Assembly (NCBI RefSeq): GCF_900963305.1
Contig: NC_042532.1
Location: 12,569,207-12,633,206 of the forward strand
Source of the DNA: Echeneis naucrates
Taxonomy: Eukaryota > Chordata > Actinopteri > Carangiformes > Echeneidae
Reading direction: 5' to 3'
DNA length: 64,000 nt
Positions 24,555 to 37,100 of this stretch are shown piece after piece. Within the stretch, counting starts at the first letter, position 1. Each line of letters starts with the position of its first letter. The notes below the pieces were generated by a model, which ran no database searches, was not told where the DNA came from, and worked only from the letters and a program-made list of their open reading frames with translations. The position numbers and the translations under genes are program-made.

Positions 24555-27500
24555 TTAGTGGATGTTGAGGTTTCTAAAGTAGTCAAAGGTCGCCCCCAGC
24601 GCCCAGCTTGTCTCCACATTGTTCACCTTCTTGGCCAGCTGTTGAACAGAGTGAGAGGAGGGTTTCCATCAAAACAACAGAGAAGCAAACAGTTTGTGGC
24701 ACTTACTGTCATGCAGATTGAAAACCGTACAATCCCTGTGAAATACTGCATAGATTTGCTCTGATTTGCTCACCTGCAGCACAGTGTTTTCCTTGAAGCC
24801 AAAGCCCTCCTTTAGCAGACAAGTGATATATGTCATATCCATGCAGAGGAAAGGGCTGATAGCGCGGTATTTGGTCATTTTGTTGCATACTGCAAACACA
24901 AAAAGCCACAGTTCCCAGACATGACATTAAGACGGGTTTCACATACCTCTGACAAAAGAAACATTTGTGGCATCAGACAATAGAGTCAAATTCCATCTAT
25001 TGACCAAAAACACCTTTTCCTAGCCTGTCGCTACAGGATTAAAAGATGACCTTTCTGTTTTGTTTAGCTGAACAAACAGGGAGGTGTGAGGAGAACAGCT
25101 GAGTGTTAGCACAAGGCTGCAGCGGGGTGGCAGTGTTAAAGTGTGTGTGTGTGTGTGTGTGTTTGTTTCAGCAGGTGTGGTGTGGCTGTTAGGTGCCCTC
25201 CTGCCTTGGCCAGACAGATATCTTAAGCTCAGCTGCCAGCCCAGCCTGAGCTTGTTCCTCGAGACCTTGTGACAGTGATCTCACAATGAAAACAAGCTTA
25301 TATAGCTATTCAGCCTAGTCCTGTTGGCTACATATCTGGTTCTACAGGACTGGACATTGTGGCAAATGTCACAAACTTGAAATGATAAGTCTGGTCTGTA
25401 GTGGTTCAACATACTGAAACGATTTAAAGTGATAACACTTACTTGATAATAGACTGCGTTTTTCTGCCTCCATAAGACATTTTAGCAAATAATCGGTTAC
25501 ATTTTACTGTATTAAAGTCTTACTTGATAGGATAAACCAGACAAATTTCACACCATAGTACAAAGTTTTTTGGACAAAAGTTAGTACTTTTTCTGTTTGC
25601 ATGACCTTTCAGTGGTTGGCTGATACATTTATATATAATTGTTATGTAGAAAAAGTCAATTTTGATTATTGGTTTCATACACACTTTATTCAACTCTAGA
25701 CATTAATCCAACATGCAACTCTTACCTTCCTTGGCTCGCTTCTTAAAATCCCTAACTTCAATTGCACCACCTCGACTGCCATCTGTGCAGAAAGAAATGT
25801 GCAATTTGAATATCTAGTTTGTGCAAAAGATGATAATTTGCAGGAAAGGTGACTCTTTGGTCGGTGCCCACTCACCGATGAGCCCAGACTCCACAGCTCT
25901 GTCGAAGTAGTATGAGAACGCATAGAAGATGCTGCTGCCCTTTACTTCATAAGGCTGGTGCACTATTCCTTTGATGACTTTCATCACCTCATAGTAGCAC
26001 AGCTTATAGCCTGCATAGCCTGAGGAAAGACAAGGAAGACACAACAATGTGGCTTTGTAACGGAGCAATTTAACTTAATGATGAAACCTGTGAACAGTCA
26101 CTTTGAAGTGCATGAAAAAAAATGCTGCAAGTGGAGGGCTGCTGTTTGAGGTCAGCCACACGGCGAAGCTGGGGTTCACCAAGGGAAGCCCCACAAGGAC
26201 AAGTTTCACACAGCCCCATGATTGGCAAAGTTGTGTCAGCAGTTGTACCGGCAAAACCATGTGCTGACAAGAGCAGCAGTTAGCGCTGTCTATTTTTACC
26301 ACATAATTGTGAGCGGTTCAGATCAAGCCGCTCGTTACACACACACACACAAAAAAAAAAACAACAGGGATAAGCCCAGCATCTTCTGGCTACTTGACTG
26401 TGGTATGGGAGTGACTGCCTTATTTGTGAAGTTAACTGACAGTTTTCTTTTCGTTTAAATACAAGGTTGACTGCAGTATAATTGTTCAAGAGGGAAAACA
26501 GAGAGCGAGAGAGAGAATGACAAAACATGCATTTGGCGCCAAGGTTACAGGAACTTCAGTGGGTAAATGTCCTCGTGTGAGACTGTATTATACTGTACTC
26601 TATTGTGTTCCAAAGCAAAGAAAGGCATGCATGGACTTCTGGATCCAAAGCACTGAGAAGACAATCAAAACCTCAGAGAACTTTTTGTCTTACCGTCTGG
26701 AATCCCGCTCACTTTGTAGGTGGTTCCTCCAAAAGTCACATCCTCTCTGAACTTTTTTGGGAGGCAAGAGCTAGTGAAGACTTTCCAATCTAGACCTGGG
26801 AAAACAATCAATGTCCAATGATTACATTTAGGGAAAAATAAGTGCATGTATAGGTGACAAAAGGCACTAGATACTCTACCATCAGCTCCTAGTGCTCCAA
26901 GAGTTGCCAGTCGAGCAGCGTACAGTCCATTTCCAAGGTAACTGCATAACAGTCACATACAATTATGGTAAGTTTTTTAGATCAATGTTTTACTCAAAGC
27001 TAATGAAAATGTATAACCTTTGTTATTTACCTGTGCGTGTAGAGTTGATATGTGTGATTAAACAAGTTGAATCTGGCAATGTAATTGCTGGGAGCAGACT
27101 GAATTGTTTTCTGTTAAATAAAAAGCGCTGATTTAGTCGCATATTTTTGCAACAACTTACAAATGGGTGTATTTACCAAATGAAACATTTGACTCACCTT
27201 TGACTTAGGAAGGAATGTGATTTGGGTAGATCCTCCACCCAAATCCAGGATCCCCACCGTCCTCCTTGTGTTGGAGTACAAGTGACCTATAGAAAAAAAG
27301 CACAAAGTCAAACTCATCACACTGGATGATGGAAACATATGGTAATTTGGATGTATTAGGAGTACATTAAACAACCTGTGAGACACTGTGTCTTTATCCA
27401 CAGTTTTAGTGACACTGTGTTCCTTGTGAAAGCCACTAGTGTCAGACTGATGCATGCTTACAGATCATTTTGTTTAAAGCAGGAAACAGAAAAATACCTT

Positions 27501-30098
27501 AAGCTAAAGATTGTTGTTGTTGTTTAAAATAAATTTGTTGGTGCCATAGCTGTGTGAAAAATGCCAGGAAATGTGGCTTGTGTTTGCAACCTGTGCGGGG
27601 CCAGTGCTTCAACCTTATAACCACAGACAGGAGACGAGAGTCTTGTCTGCAGGACTTCTGTGTACACTGGAGCCTCAGATATGAGCCTCTTAACCACTAA
27701 CACTACCATAGCAAAACACAAGCAATGTCTTACCCGTAAGGAAGTTCACTGTGACCCAGGCAAGCACTCCTAAAACAGCGCACAAGTGAAAAAGTGAGAA
27801 TTAGTAAAAACCAGAGAAGTGAGTGGCCTGTGCTAAAGTTTCCCATTAAAACATATTTAAGCTGGTAATGACTTTTAGTCATGTTCGCCTTCATTAGGCT
27901 GATATTAAAGTACCAGTGCTGGTCCAACATGTGGGATTAAAGACTAGCCCTGGTAATTACAACTGTCTCAGATGTCAATTTATTGTACTCGTAAAGTGAG
28001 GATAATTGAATGGCACATAGTTATGATGAAACTCAACATAGTGAGGGTGTCTTGATGAGGGATGTGGAGGATAACACTAAATTATTGGGCGTGGGACATG
28101 GACTCGTGCTGGCATATCTATTTGTCTCAATGAGGCAATAACAGCAGACCTCTACTACAAACAATTATGAGAACAGCACTGTTTCATACAAATTCAGTGT
28201 ATGAATCATTCAAAACACCAAGACAATACCTCAGCCAAAAGTCACCAAAATGATCATTGTTAGATGCCTACCTTCATTAGTTCCATTCATGAGAGAAACA
28301 CTGTTGTTCGGCACAAAGAAGGGGGACTCGTCAAATACCTCTTGTACCTGTGGGGGACATGTCATCATTTTATTGTCATCAAACAAAACGACACAGCCAA
28401 ATACTCTGTCTGTAGTCTGGAAGTTCTGTTTTAGACTGACGGATAGCGCAGCCGCAAGCATGGCTGGAACAGAAGCCGGCATTTAATACTTTAAATGACA
28501 AATATGGTTACTCCACACAACCCAACAACAGCTGTTTTTTTGCAACATGATAGCCACGAAATGGGCAGACTTGTTGCCTTCCCTTTTTTTCAGTGACACT
28601 TGTAGGCACTTAGTGGTTTCTCATCCCGTTCCTTGGCGGGACGGGTGACGTCTCTGCCAAACTGTCTGAGGGCAGAGAGAAAACGTGCCTCACCTCCTTA
28701 AGGAGAGCGCTGGCCTTGTCTTCAGGCAGCAGACGCAGACCCGCTGTGGCCTTCAGGACCACTGGGGTCCTCCTCCACTCCTCCTCTGGGACAGTCTTCT
28801 TGGCAATCTTCAGCAACTGCCGGATGGTGTTACCACCCTGCAGAAGACAAAATCAGTCAGGAACAAGGCAGCAGACTAAAAATTCGTGGTCAATCCAAAA
28901 ACAACTGAGTGGAAGTGTGTGCGCATGTGATATTTCATAATCAAAATAATAAATGTATTAAAATCGAAGGGAGGTAAAAACAGCAGACAGGAGTGGGCAT
29001 CAGCAGGAGGCATTATATGTAATTATAATGTGTTTACATCACATGAGCCCAACCCAAAGAAAATCCCAGTGGTTTGGCAGTTTGCAGACAGTGAGCAACT
29101 CCCTAATATACCTGATAATTAATAATGAGTGATGGTGTAAACATGTGTACATACCTCTTCAGGGTTGTCTTTGTAAGCAGACAGTCCAGGCTTCACGGCA
29201 TGGTACATTTCATTGTCCAGAACAGGCAGCTCAACTGAAAGAGAAGTCAGCAGACAGACAGATCATAAACAAGAGGCATAACAGTATCACATTTAGGGAC
29301 ACACAAAACCCTTCAGTATATGTCATTGTATATTTTGCTGGGGTTTTTTTGTTTTGTTTTTCTTTTTTTTTTCCCCCTTGTTTTTTGCAGCACATGATAG
29401 TTAAACTGCATCACATCACCCACTTTCTGCCTCACAGGCTTCCTACACGGTTGAGTCAGACAGGCAAATTAAATGTCCACCTTGGTTACTTTTAGAAACC
29501 GTACTGCTCATGCAGTTTGCCGGTGCATGTTTGCCCTTCCACCACACAGTGAATGACCTAACAGCAGACAGACAGAGTGGGAGCCAGCTGCATGTCCAAA
29601 GCCCAAGGTACTGGCTTAGAGAGGGGAGGGAGGAGGGAAAGGAAGAAGAGAGTGAGAGAGAGAGGGACCAGATGGTGTGCACTTACCGGGGTCTTTCTGG
29701 ATGAACTTATAGATGTGGATCCTGGTGCCAGTGCTCCCGGCGTCAAACATGATCCCGTGGAAAACCCGCGACGAGGCTTCGGGGACCGGCTGATAAACCT
29801 CAGGTGCAGGATGCACCACCTCGGGCACCGGGTGGAAAGCCCCCGGGATGGGGGGGATGACTTCGGGCGCCGGGTGGAAGACTTCGGGGATCTCGGGGTA
29901 GGTGGGCACGCCGGGCTGCGGGACTTCACGCACCGGGCTGGAGATCTCCGGGAGCAGGTTCTCCGTGTTGGCGGAGTGCTCCCGGTAGCGGTAGAAGTGC
30001 GGGATGTAACGGTGATGCCGGTAGTAGGTTGCCTCGGTCAGGAGGCTCCCGGCCAGAAGCCACAGGGATAAAGTGAGAAGCAGAGTCGGCGAGGTCAT
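24555..30098 (-). CDS. entpd5: Ectonucleoside triphosphate diphosphohydrolase 5 (ER/secreted UDPase), 13 exons, 493 aa, with extra Pro-rich heptads
   Basis: ENTPD5 hydrolyses UDP/GDP in the ER lumen or after secretion, supporting glycoprotein folding; in fish entpd5a is needed for bone mineralisation. Coding exons (minus): 30098-29687, 29234-29155, 28837-28694, 28347-28272, 27769-27734, 27286-27198, 27110-27031, 26941-26880, 26795-26694, 26019-25876, 25782-25726, 24889-24774 and 24638-24555; total 493 residues (human 428). The start at 30098 gives a hydrophobic signal peptide, MTSPTLLLTLSLWLLAGSLL. Apyrase regions visible: ACR1 DAGSTGTR (119-126), KATAGLRLLPED in exon 3, VLAWVTVNFLTG in exon 5, DLGGGSTQITFLP in exon 6, YAFSYYFDRAVE in exon 10. 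The C terminus is ETSWALGATFDYFRNLNIH. Features such as the TSSCLPKKF segment suit ENTPD5 better than ENTPD6. Unusual: a tyrosine/histidine-rich then proline-rich segment precedes ACR1, including six tandem heptads (residues 67-108). It is convergent with coq6. Confidence 0.92.
25141..25162. repeat. (GT)11 microsatellite
   Basis: Uninterrupted GT dinucleotides inside the entpd5 intron before its penultimate exon pair. Likely polymorphic. Confidence 0.95.
29775..29900 (-). repeat. Coding 21-bp tandem repeat: six proline-rich heptads in ENTPD5
   Basis: Codons 67-108 of the entpd5 frame divide exactly into six seven-residue units: YPEIPEV, FHPAPEV, IPPIPGA, FHPVPEV, VHPAPEV and YQPVPEA. The consensus is hHPxPEV, with proline at positions 3 and 5. 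The DNA shows the matching 21-base periodicity (CACCTCGGGCACCGGGTGGAA-like units on the plus strand), with diverged copies. It lies between the signal peptide and the first apyrase region, where the human protein has only a short linker. Confidence 0.85.
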
Positions 30099-33000
30099 TG
30101 TTTGTCCCGTCCGCAGAGTCACAGGAGCAGGCGAGCTGAGGAGATGGAGCCCTGATGGATGCTGCAGGGAGAGGGAAGGAAAGGCCTGAGGAGAGAGCAG
30201 GGGGGCTGACACGGGCAGAGTGGATGCGATGCACACTCAGGACTGTCCTGCCATCTGTTTACAGTATTTAAAGACATAAGGGCTTGGCATGGGGCCACAC
30301 TGAGGGCAGTCATCCACCAATCCTGTGGAGGTCCATCCCAGCTCCATCATGAGCCCCCCTCCCCCCACCACCCCTCCTGTGAGCTGAGCTGGAGACAGAC
30401 TACCTGCCTACCAACAATTTTCCCATCTTTTTTTTTTTTTTTAAAAAGAGAAATATTTTTGGCTATGTTTTTCCCCTCCTCATCTTTACTGCTTATCCTG
30501 GAGCCAAAATGAAGAATGGAGTTTATAAAGCAAAGTCAAAATGAATGACTGTGACTGTGAATGGTTCACAGTGAAGAGATTCAGAAGAAAGGGTTTTAAA
30601 ATACTTTTTATGAGCGTATTTAGGACTTGTATAGTAATTTGACTCTGAAATTCCCTCACGCTGCAACTCTTCGGGCTTTCACAACTTGACAAGTGCTCAA
30701 ACTTGGCTTCTGCCTAAATTAGGGGTCATGTAGGTTTCTACTGAACAGCTTTGAAGAGTTTAAGAACTGAAAAAGGTAGTTTTCAAAGCAGCAAGTAAAA
30801 TACTACACTTTCATATGTTCTTTCCTCAAGAATTTTGGAGTGAAACGCTGGTAAGTGTTGCTCTGTTTCAATATTTTGTGGTTTTGTAGGGAATAAATAA
30901 AATTAAGTAAACAAACAAAGTCAAACAGTGTTCAGCCAGAACTGCTACTGTACAAAAAGAGTTGTTTTATTATGCATCACCATTTACCCCCAAATCATGT
31001 TTGCAGGCTTGAATGAATCATGCATGTATCATAAAAAAAAAAAAAAAAATCTCTGAACCTCCTCTTTGTGATTCTGCAATAATCACCACATTAAATCCTC
31101 TGCAGCAGTTTCACCAACCTTAAAAAATGCAAATGCGACCTGTACTCCAGCTGGCATAAAAGTTAAAAGAATGTTAGCAATCATCTCACTCCCACTCATC
31201 CCTGTGTTAACCACAGGCTTTCCAAGCGAAAAATATTTGGGCAAGGCACGTTTCATGAGAGAATGCATGAAAAGCATGAGTGCCTGTTTCTTTGCTTTAG
31301 GTTGGTGGTTGGCAAAGCATCATATAAGCCATGATGTTGTGTATCAGTTAATGCTTTCTCATGTTTTAGTGCTTTACCTGCAGGATGCAGGGACCTCCAA
31401 CAGCTGAGAAACACGGAGGCACATCAAGACCTTACTTGAACTGAGATTTGTACTGTGCTGTGGTATTTTTCACCCACTTTGTATCAACAGAAAGACGACA
31501 GAGATCTGAAACAGAAGGCGCTGGTGGTCTAGCAATTCAAGCATTGCTGGGGAACTGACCCAATCATGACCCTGACCCAATATGCGCTCACATGAGACAC
31601 TAACCTCATGTAGCATTGGACAGCGGCAGAAAGCAAGCTTTCTGTCAGCCCATTGAAGAGTGTATGTTGAGGACAGAGGTCCTGTAGACCGGTTAGAAGA
31701 AAGCACAGGAAGTCCACAGAAAGGACAATGTGGGGAGGGTGGAGCTTGGAACCAGTGTCCACCCACCATGCCACTCCACTCCCAGGACACTCAACTGTGC
31801 AAAGCACTGTTCCAACGCTGTAATTTGAACTAAAAATAATGGACTTTCTTTACTCCTTCCTTTTTTCTAAATACTGTGGCTACTTTTTTCAATCCTGTGG
31901 CTCACCAGAATGGTCGTTTGCCCCTATCAAAGTATACACGTGCAGGACCTCTCTAGTGAAGCCGGTAGATAAATGTCTTGGTCTCATGTTACCAGTGACT
32001 ATGTTACCAGTAATGTGACTAATAACATCTGTATAAAAAGATATAAATTATCTTAAAAACCTTTTTTCTTGGGTGTATGCACAATTGGAAATTGCTGTTG
32101 ATTATTTTCTTGCTTGTACTGTTCAGACACACACCTTGGTAAATTTTGCAATTAATACGGATATCTTGCAGTGTTTGGACAGCTGCAGTCAACCTTAAGG
32201 CATTTGGTGCATGAATCATACTTTAGTTTCAAACTCACACCTTCTTTATTTTTCCACTATAATATGATGCAATAGGATCTCCAGATAACATGACTGGAAT
32301 TTTCAATCTAACTGTAAACTTAGAAGAAAAAAAACAAAACAAAACAAAATCTACAAAAATGTAGGAATGTGCATTACTGTAAACTGTATGTAAACTGTCC
32401 CACTACACCATGACACAGCACATTAAAAGCACAATGTGTTGAACAAGAAGTAGTTTCAAGACAAGGTTTGGTATTCTGTTTCAAAGTAACTGAAACCGTA
32501 AAGCACAAGGAGGGACCCCAGCTTTGTAATCTACACTGTCCAATATATCATTAATATGCTGCAATGTTACCCTCAGGAATGTCATGTTTGTGGGTGTCCT
32601 ACCCCAAAAAGTCCATTGAAGAGACCCAAACCTTGTCATTACAATTCCAGTGATAATGACAGCTTTGAAAAGCTCAGGGTTATTTCAGTTTTCTCTACTC
32701 ACTGTCATAGTAATTACCTTTAAATTTAGTCTTCAAACTCTGTTCATGATGCCAGAGAGGAGAGCGACCCTATATGATTCAGTTTACAGTAGCTACACCC
32801 AACACTTTTGTGATATCCAGTTTTTTGTTTGAAGAATAATCTACACCGGGCACCCTAATGCCCCTGTAGAGACAAGATGATGGAGTAAAGTCGGTGGTTT
32901 GGAGTTTGAATTTTGACCTGAGCTAACTTTACATTGTTTCTTTTAGATCTGCTTCTTCGAAGATGTACGCCAACTGCATTTACGTTGACCTCAGTGGTTT

Positions 33001-34138
33001 TCCCATAACTACAGCACAAAACAACTGTGGGCATGGCAGCAAGATACACATAGTTCTTTTCGGGACAACATGGACAGTATTGCTGACAAGAGCCAATTGT
33101 ATCTCATGTCATCATGTGGGAGGAGATCATGTGCAAACAGATCCTGTTTGATAGAGCCCAACAGGCTGTAATTACAAGACAAGTGACTAACACAGCTGTT
33201 CTGTATAAGTCTAAATGTTGTTGGGGAAGAAAAGACATCTATACCTTATGACAAGCCACAGTCATTGGTTGATTGATTTAAAGTTGGCTAATACATACCA
33301 ATAAGGAGAAGAATGATCACTAAAACTGTTTAAATTAAGATTTTGGTAATCAAAGTTGGTTATACAATCCACATGTATTCTGAATTTTACATTCTGAGTC
33401 CATTAATTGAATAGCCATCTGACAGAAAAATAAATGCAAACCTCCATTTATAATTTAATTGAAACTGACAGAAAATTGTGATGTCACAATTTTTGTCTTT
33501 TGGTTGGACCTCACCTTGACCAATATTGATATATTTTGATAGCATCAAAGAGGTAGATTTTGATTTTAATCCCTGGAAAGGGAACAGTGCCACTATGTCA
33601 TTACATTTGGGTACAGTACAGGACACTAACCAGTATATCAATATTGTTTGAGGGTTTTTTTTTAAGAGGTGAACTATGATATCTGAATTCCATTTAGCTG
33701 CTTTATCTTCTAGGTATTGGTACTTTGAATGCATTGTGAATATTATTATTATGTTAAATGTCCTATCCACCTATCAATGTGACCTGAAACACAAAAATCA
33801 CATGTTAGACATATTAATTTACCTTTTGGGGAACTAAACATGTTGTGTTGTCATTGATGAACCAATGATGGTGTGTCACCATCAGTTCATGGGATCATTG
33901 AGTTGCCCTGCGGGAAATAATAATAATTATTATGAATTTTATTCCAGCTATCAAACCCCATTTAATTCTAACCGTGTTATATTGTGTCTCCAGTACGCAA
34001 CAGGACACCGAGACACGCGACCTTTACCTGGCTCCCTCGTTTCCATGGCAACGGCAGCAGACAAACATCCACAGCACCGTCAGCGCGGCCATCAAACTCC
34101 TGCTGTCTGTGGCCTTTTAAACCCGAAAAACGGCAGCC
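30099..34138. other. Intergenic region between divergent entpd5 and bbof1
   Basis: About 4 kb separates the two divergent start codons. The entpd5 5' flank near 30100-30420 is pyrimidine/C-rich. The middle (30500-33900) is AT-rich, with homopolymer tracts (for example poly(A) at about 31033-31049) and no reading frame with a family signature. The segment around 31500-31810 is more GC-rich but I could not identify it. The bbof1 proximal promoter occupies roughly 33980-34138 and carries an RFX site. Confidence 0.5.
34039..34052. promoter_or_regulatory. RFX X-box upstream of bbof1 (GTTTCC-AT-GGCAAC)
   Basis: The site GTTTCCATGGCAAC fits the extended RFX consensus RYYNYY-N(1-3)-RRNRAC and differs from a perfect palindrome at one half-site position. 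It lies 87 bases before the bbof1 start codon, the usual distance for a ciliary-gene X-box. BBOF1 is expressed in multiciliated cells and depends on the FOXJ1/RFX programme in vertebrates, so the site is very likely functional. Confidence 0.85.
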
Positions 34139-37100
34139 ATGGCGAAGAAGAAAGCTGCCAAAGCCAAGAGGGCCAAGCCTGGGTGAGTTCTGTTCAGCGA
34201 TGTCGTCTTTGGGCCTTTCTGACGGCCGCCGCGGTGACGTTTGGCCTCCGTGTTTTGTCGCAGGAAAGGCAAGAAAGACGGGAAACAGGAGTCAAAGGCG
34301 GACAGGGAGTCGGACATGGAGAGGGCCAAGGCCGACGCCGCCCTGTGGGAGCTCAGGCTGCAAGTGACCGACCGGTCGCTGCAGCAGTACCGGGAGGCCT
34401 GCGGCAAGCTGGCCGGCCTCAACGACGAGCTCACCCGGCAGCTGTACCGCGCCGAGAAGGACGCCATGGACGTCAGCGCCTTCCTCCAGAGACAGGCCGA
34501 CGGCAAAGAGGAGAAGGTTCGTCTTTAAAATGAGTGTGAATGTGTGCAAAGCGAGGGCCTCTGCCGCCGGGTGACAGGCCGCCTCTTTGTCCCGCCACAG
34601 ATCAACAGGCTGCAGGAAAGCCTCAGAAGCCGAGAGGTGCTCGCCCGGGAGGAGCAAAACAAACTGGTGAGTTCGCTTTGAACACGCGGCCTCGCGACAA
34701 GAAACCCTCCGTTCACGGTGACCGACCGAGCGACCTGCAGCATCTGAGAAATGTGCTGCGCTGTGTTTTAACAGCTGTCCTGTGTGTAATTATGTTGACG
34801 TTTATTATGTAAGAAAACAACAACTAAACAAAGCCACCACCAAAAAGAAGAATAACCTCACATTCCGAGTAACATGGTTTAACGTTATTTTAATCCATGT
34901 CAGTGGCCACAGAAAACAAAAAAACAAACAAAAAGAAAAACATAATTTATAAGTCGTCGTGGGGAAAGACATTGGCTCTGTTCATTTGCTCACCATACCT
35001 CTCATGTGCACTGATTGAAACCGAGAAAACTTATTCAGTGACATGACACACCAATGCCCCTAAGTGTGACTAATTTTAAACTCACCTCATGCTTGTGAAG
35101 CTATCAAACTGACATGACAAAATTCAAGTGGCTTGACTAGACAAAAATGGTACAGAAGAAAGAAACAGAGCTTGTGCTTCTTTTTCTAGCAGCTGTTTTC
35201 AATCTCGCAGCTCTTACTTCATGCTGGTAAAAGAGTCCAATAAGCATCTGATGAAGAAATAAGAGGCATGGTCTGGACCAACTTGAAACATCCCTATTTT
35301 AGACATGTATGGAGCTGTCACATATGTCCACTCAGTAAAAAACTGTCCTGTGGTTGGCTCTGAAGATGGGAAATCAAGACATGTTGTTCATAGCCCCTCT
35401 CTCATTCTGAAGTGATATAATGGTTCATCTTGAAAATTGACTGAGCTCATGGAAACCACCCCATCAAAAGGGCAGGCAGAGAGGTTACAAATTTCCTTGC
35501 TTTTGTCTAAGGAGAAATGCAATGAAGCGTTTTAAATTGGGAGTTAGTCAGTGATCCATATCTCTAGTCTAAAAAGACTCTGCTGCTGCAGTTACTTCAC
35601 AGCACTGGTACAAGAAGGCAGCATGCAACAGTAATCACTGTTAGATGGTGGATATATTTTTAAGCTCATGATTTGATAGACCGCAGAGAGTGAAAATTGC
35701 ATATGATGCAAACCAACTTGTGTAAATACTGCAGATTGGTGCATTGATGTAGATGAACTTATACAGGGTTATCTGAAGAATAACGATTAGGCCTAAAGTT
35801 GTAATCAGATGGTTGATAACCTTTCATTTAGTCTTCATGTACATGTTTGTGGGTGCATGTTTTCCTAGTTTCTCATGACTTTGGTAACATTTGTCACATT
35901 TTTGCACAGACATGTTTTTCCACAGTAGCATCTTGAGGTATTTAGGCTGACTAATCTGTGCCTAAAGTTGGTCTCCAAAAGAATATGGATAACGTGAATT
36001 TAGGAGGGGGGGGGGGACATTTTTCTTAAAACTGATAGAAGCAGCATTTATGGGAACTTTGCAGAGGATCTAGTGCACAGATTAGTGGATACATTTTTAC
36101 ACTTTTGGTCTGCATTTAATATGTAGAAAGTGTCTCATTTTGTGCATCTAATTATAAGGTTGGCTTCAACAGGTTGACGATTACACACTTAAAATCAACG
36201 AGATGAAAGAACAGTTCCAAAAAAGATCCAGTGACTTTAACATGATCCAGGATGGAATGAAGAAAATTAAGGAGTTTCAGAAGAGAAAAGCCCAGATGGA
36301 GCAGGAGCTCAATGATGTGAGTGACATCAGGGGAAAAACATTCAGAGGATTAAATGTTGCCTATTAAAGATGGGTTATAGTTTTTGTCGGGGTGTTAAAA
36401 TGGTAACAGTAACCATGAGTTTTTAATTTATAGATCAGAGAAAGAATGAGCATTGCTGAAAAGGAGCACAGGGAAAATCTAAACAAAATGGAGTACAAAT
36501 TTTTCAAAGAAAAGGTAATGTTAAAAAGTAAAAAACCATCTAAAGTTTTCCCACTTTCATGTGGTAATGATACAATAAAACCAGCTGATGTGCTGTGTGA
36601 GTTTTATACATTTCCCGGCAGGCTCGCCTGGAGAGAGAAGCTGAGCAAAAGATAGCCCTGGTGGTGGACAAGGCCCACAATGAAGCCATTGTGTGAGTGT
36701 GTTTCAACAGTTACTTCACAATCTAATTTTATTCGTCAAACTACTCTTTGATGTGCTCAGCCTGCAAAGAAAAAATAATTTACTCGCATAAGTGTTTGTG
36801 TATAAATATATATATATATATATATAACCACAACTAATGTTATTTTCTTGACCTCACTGGTTCATCATGATCATTATAGTGTAGCCTGCATCACCTAAAG
36901 CCAAGGATCACATCCCCAGTTTCCCCAGAATGTCCTGAAGGGAGGAGAGTATAACGTGTGTGTAGAAGACCATAGTTTATTACGCTTGAGGCCATGGGAT
37001 GTACATTTCACCTTTGCTATGTTTAGTTATTTTTTACAGCGCATACAACATCAACATTGATACTGGTGTGGTCCTGTAACTTTGGTGTTAGTGTTAGTAA

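Noticed and set aside
29577-30071. 164-codon plus-strand frame
   Set aside because: It is the antisense shadow of entpd5 exon 1, produced by the GC-rich 21-bp repeats.
31500-31810. Possible tRNA-derived SINE (GGTGGTCTAGCAATTCAAGC resembles an A box) with overlapping minus-strand frames
   Set aside because: No convincing B box, tail or flanking duplication could be found, so I leave it as unidentified sequence.
33865-34533. 222-codon plus-strand frame over the bbof1 start
   Set aside because: It reads bbof1 exon 2 in another frame and through the exon 1 donor; bbof1 itself is spliced and conserved there.
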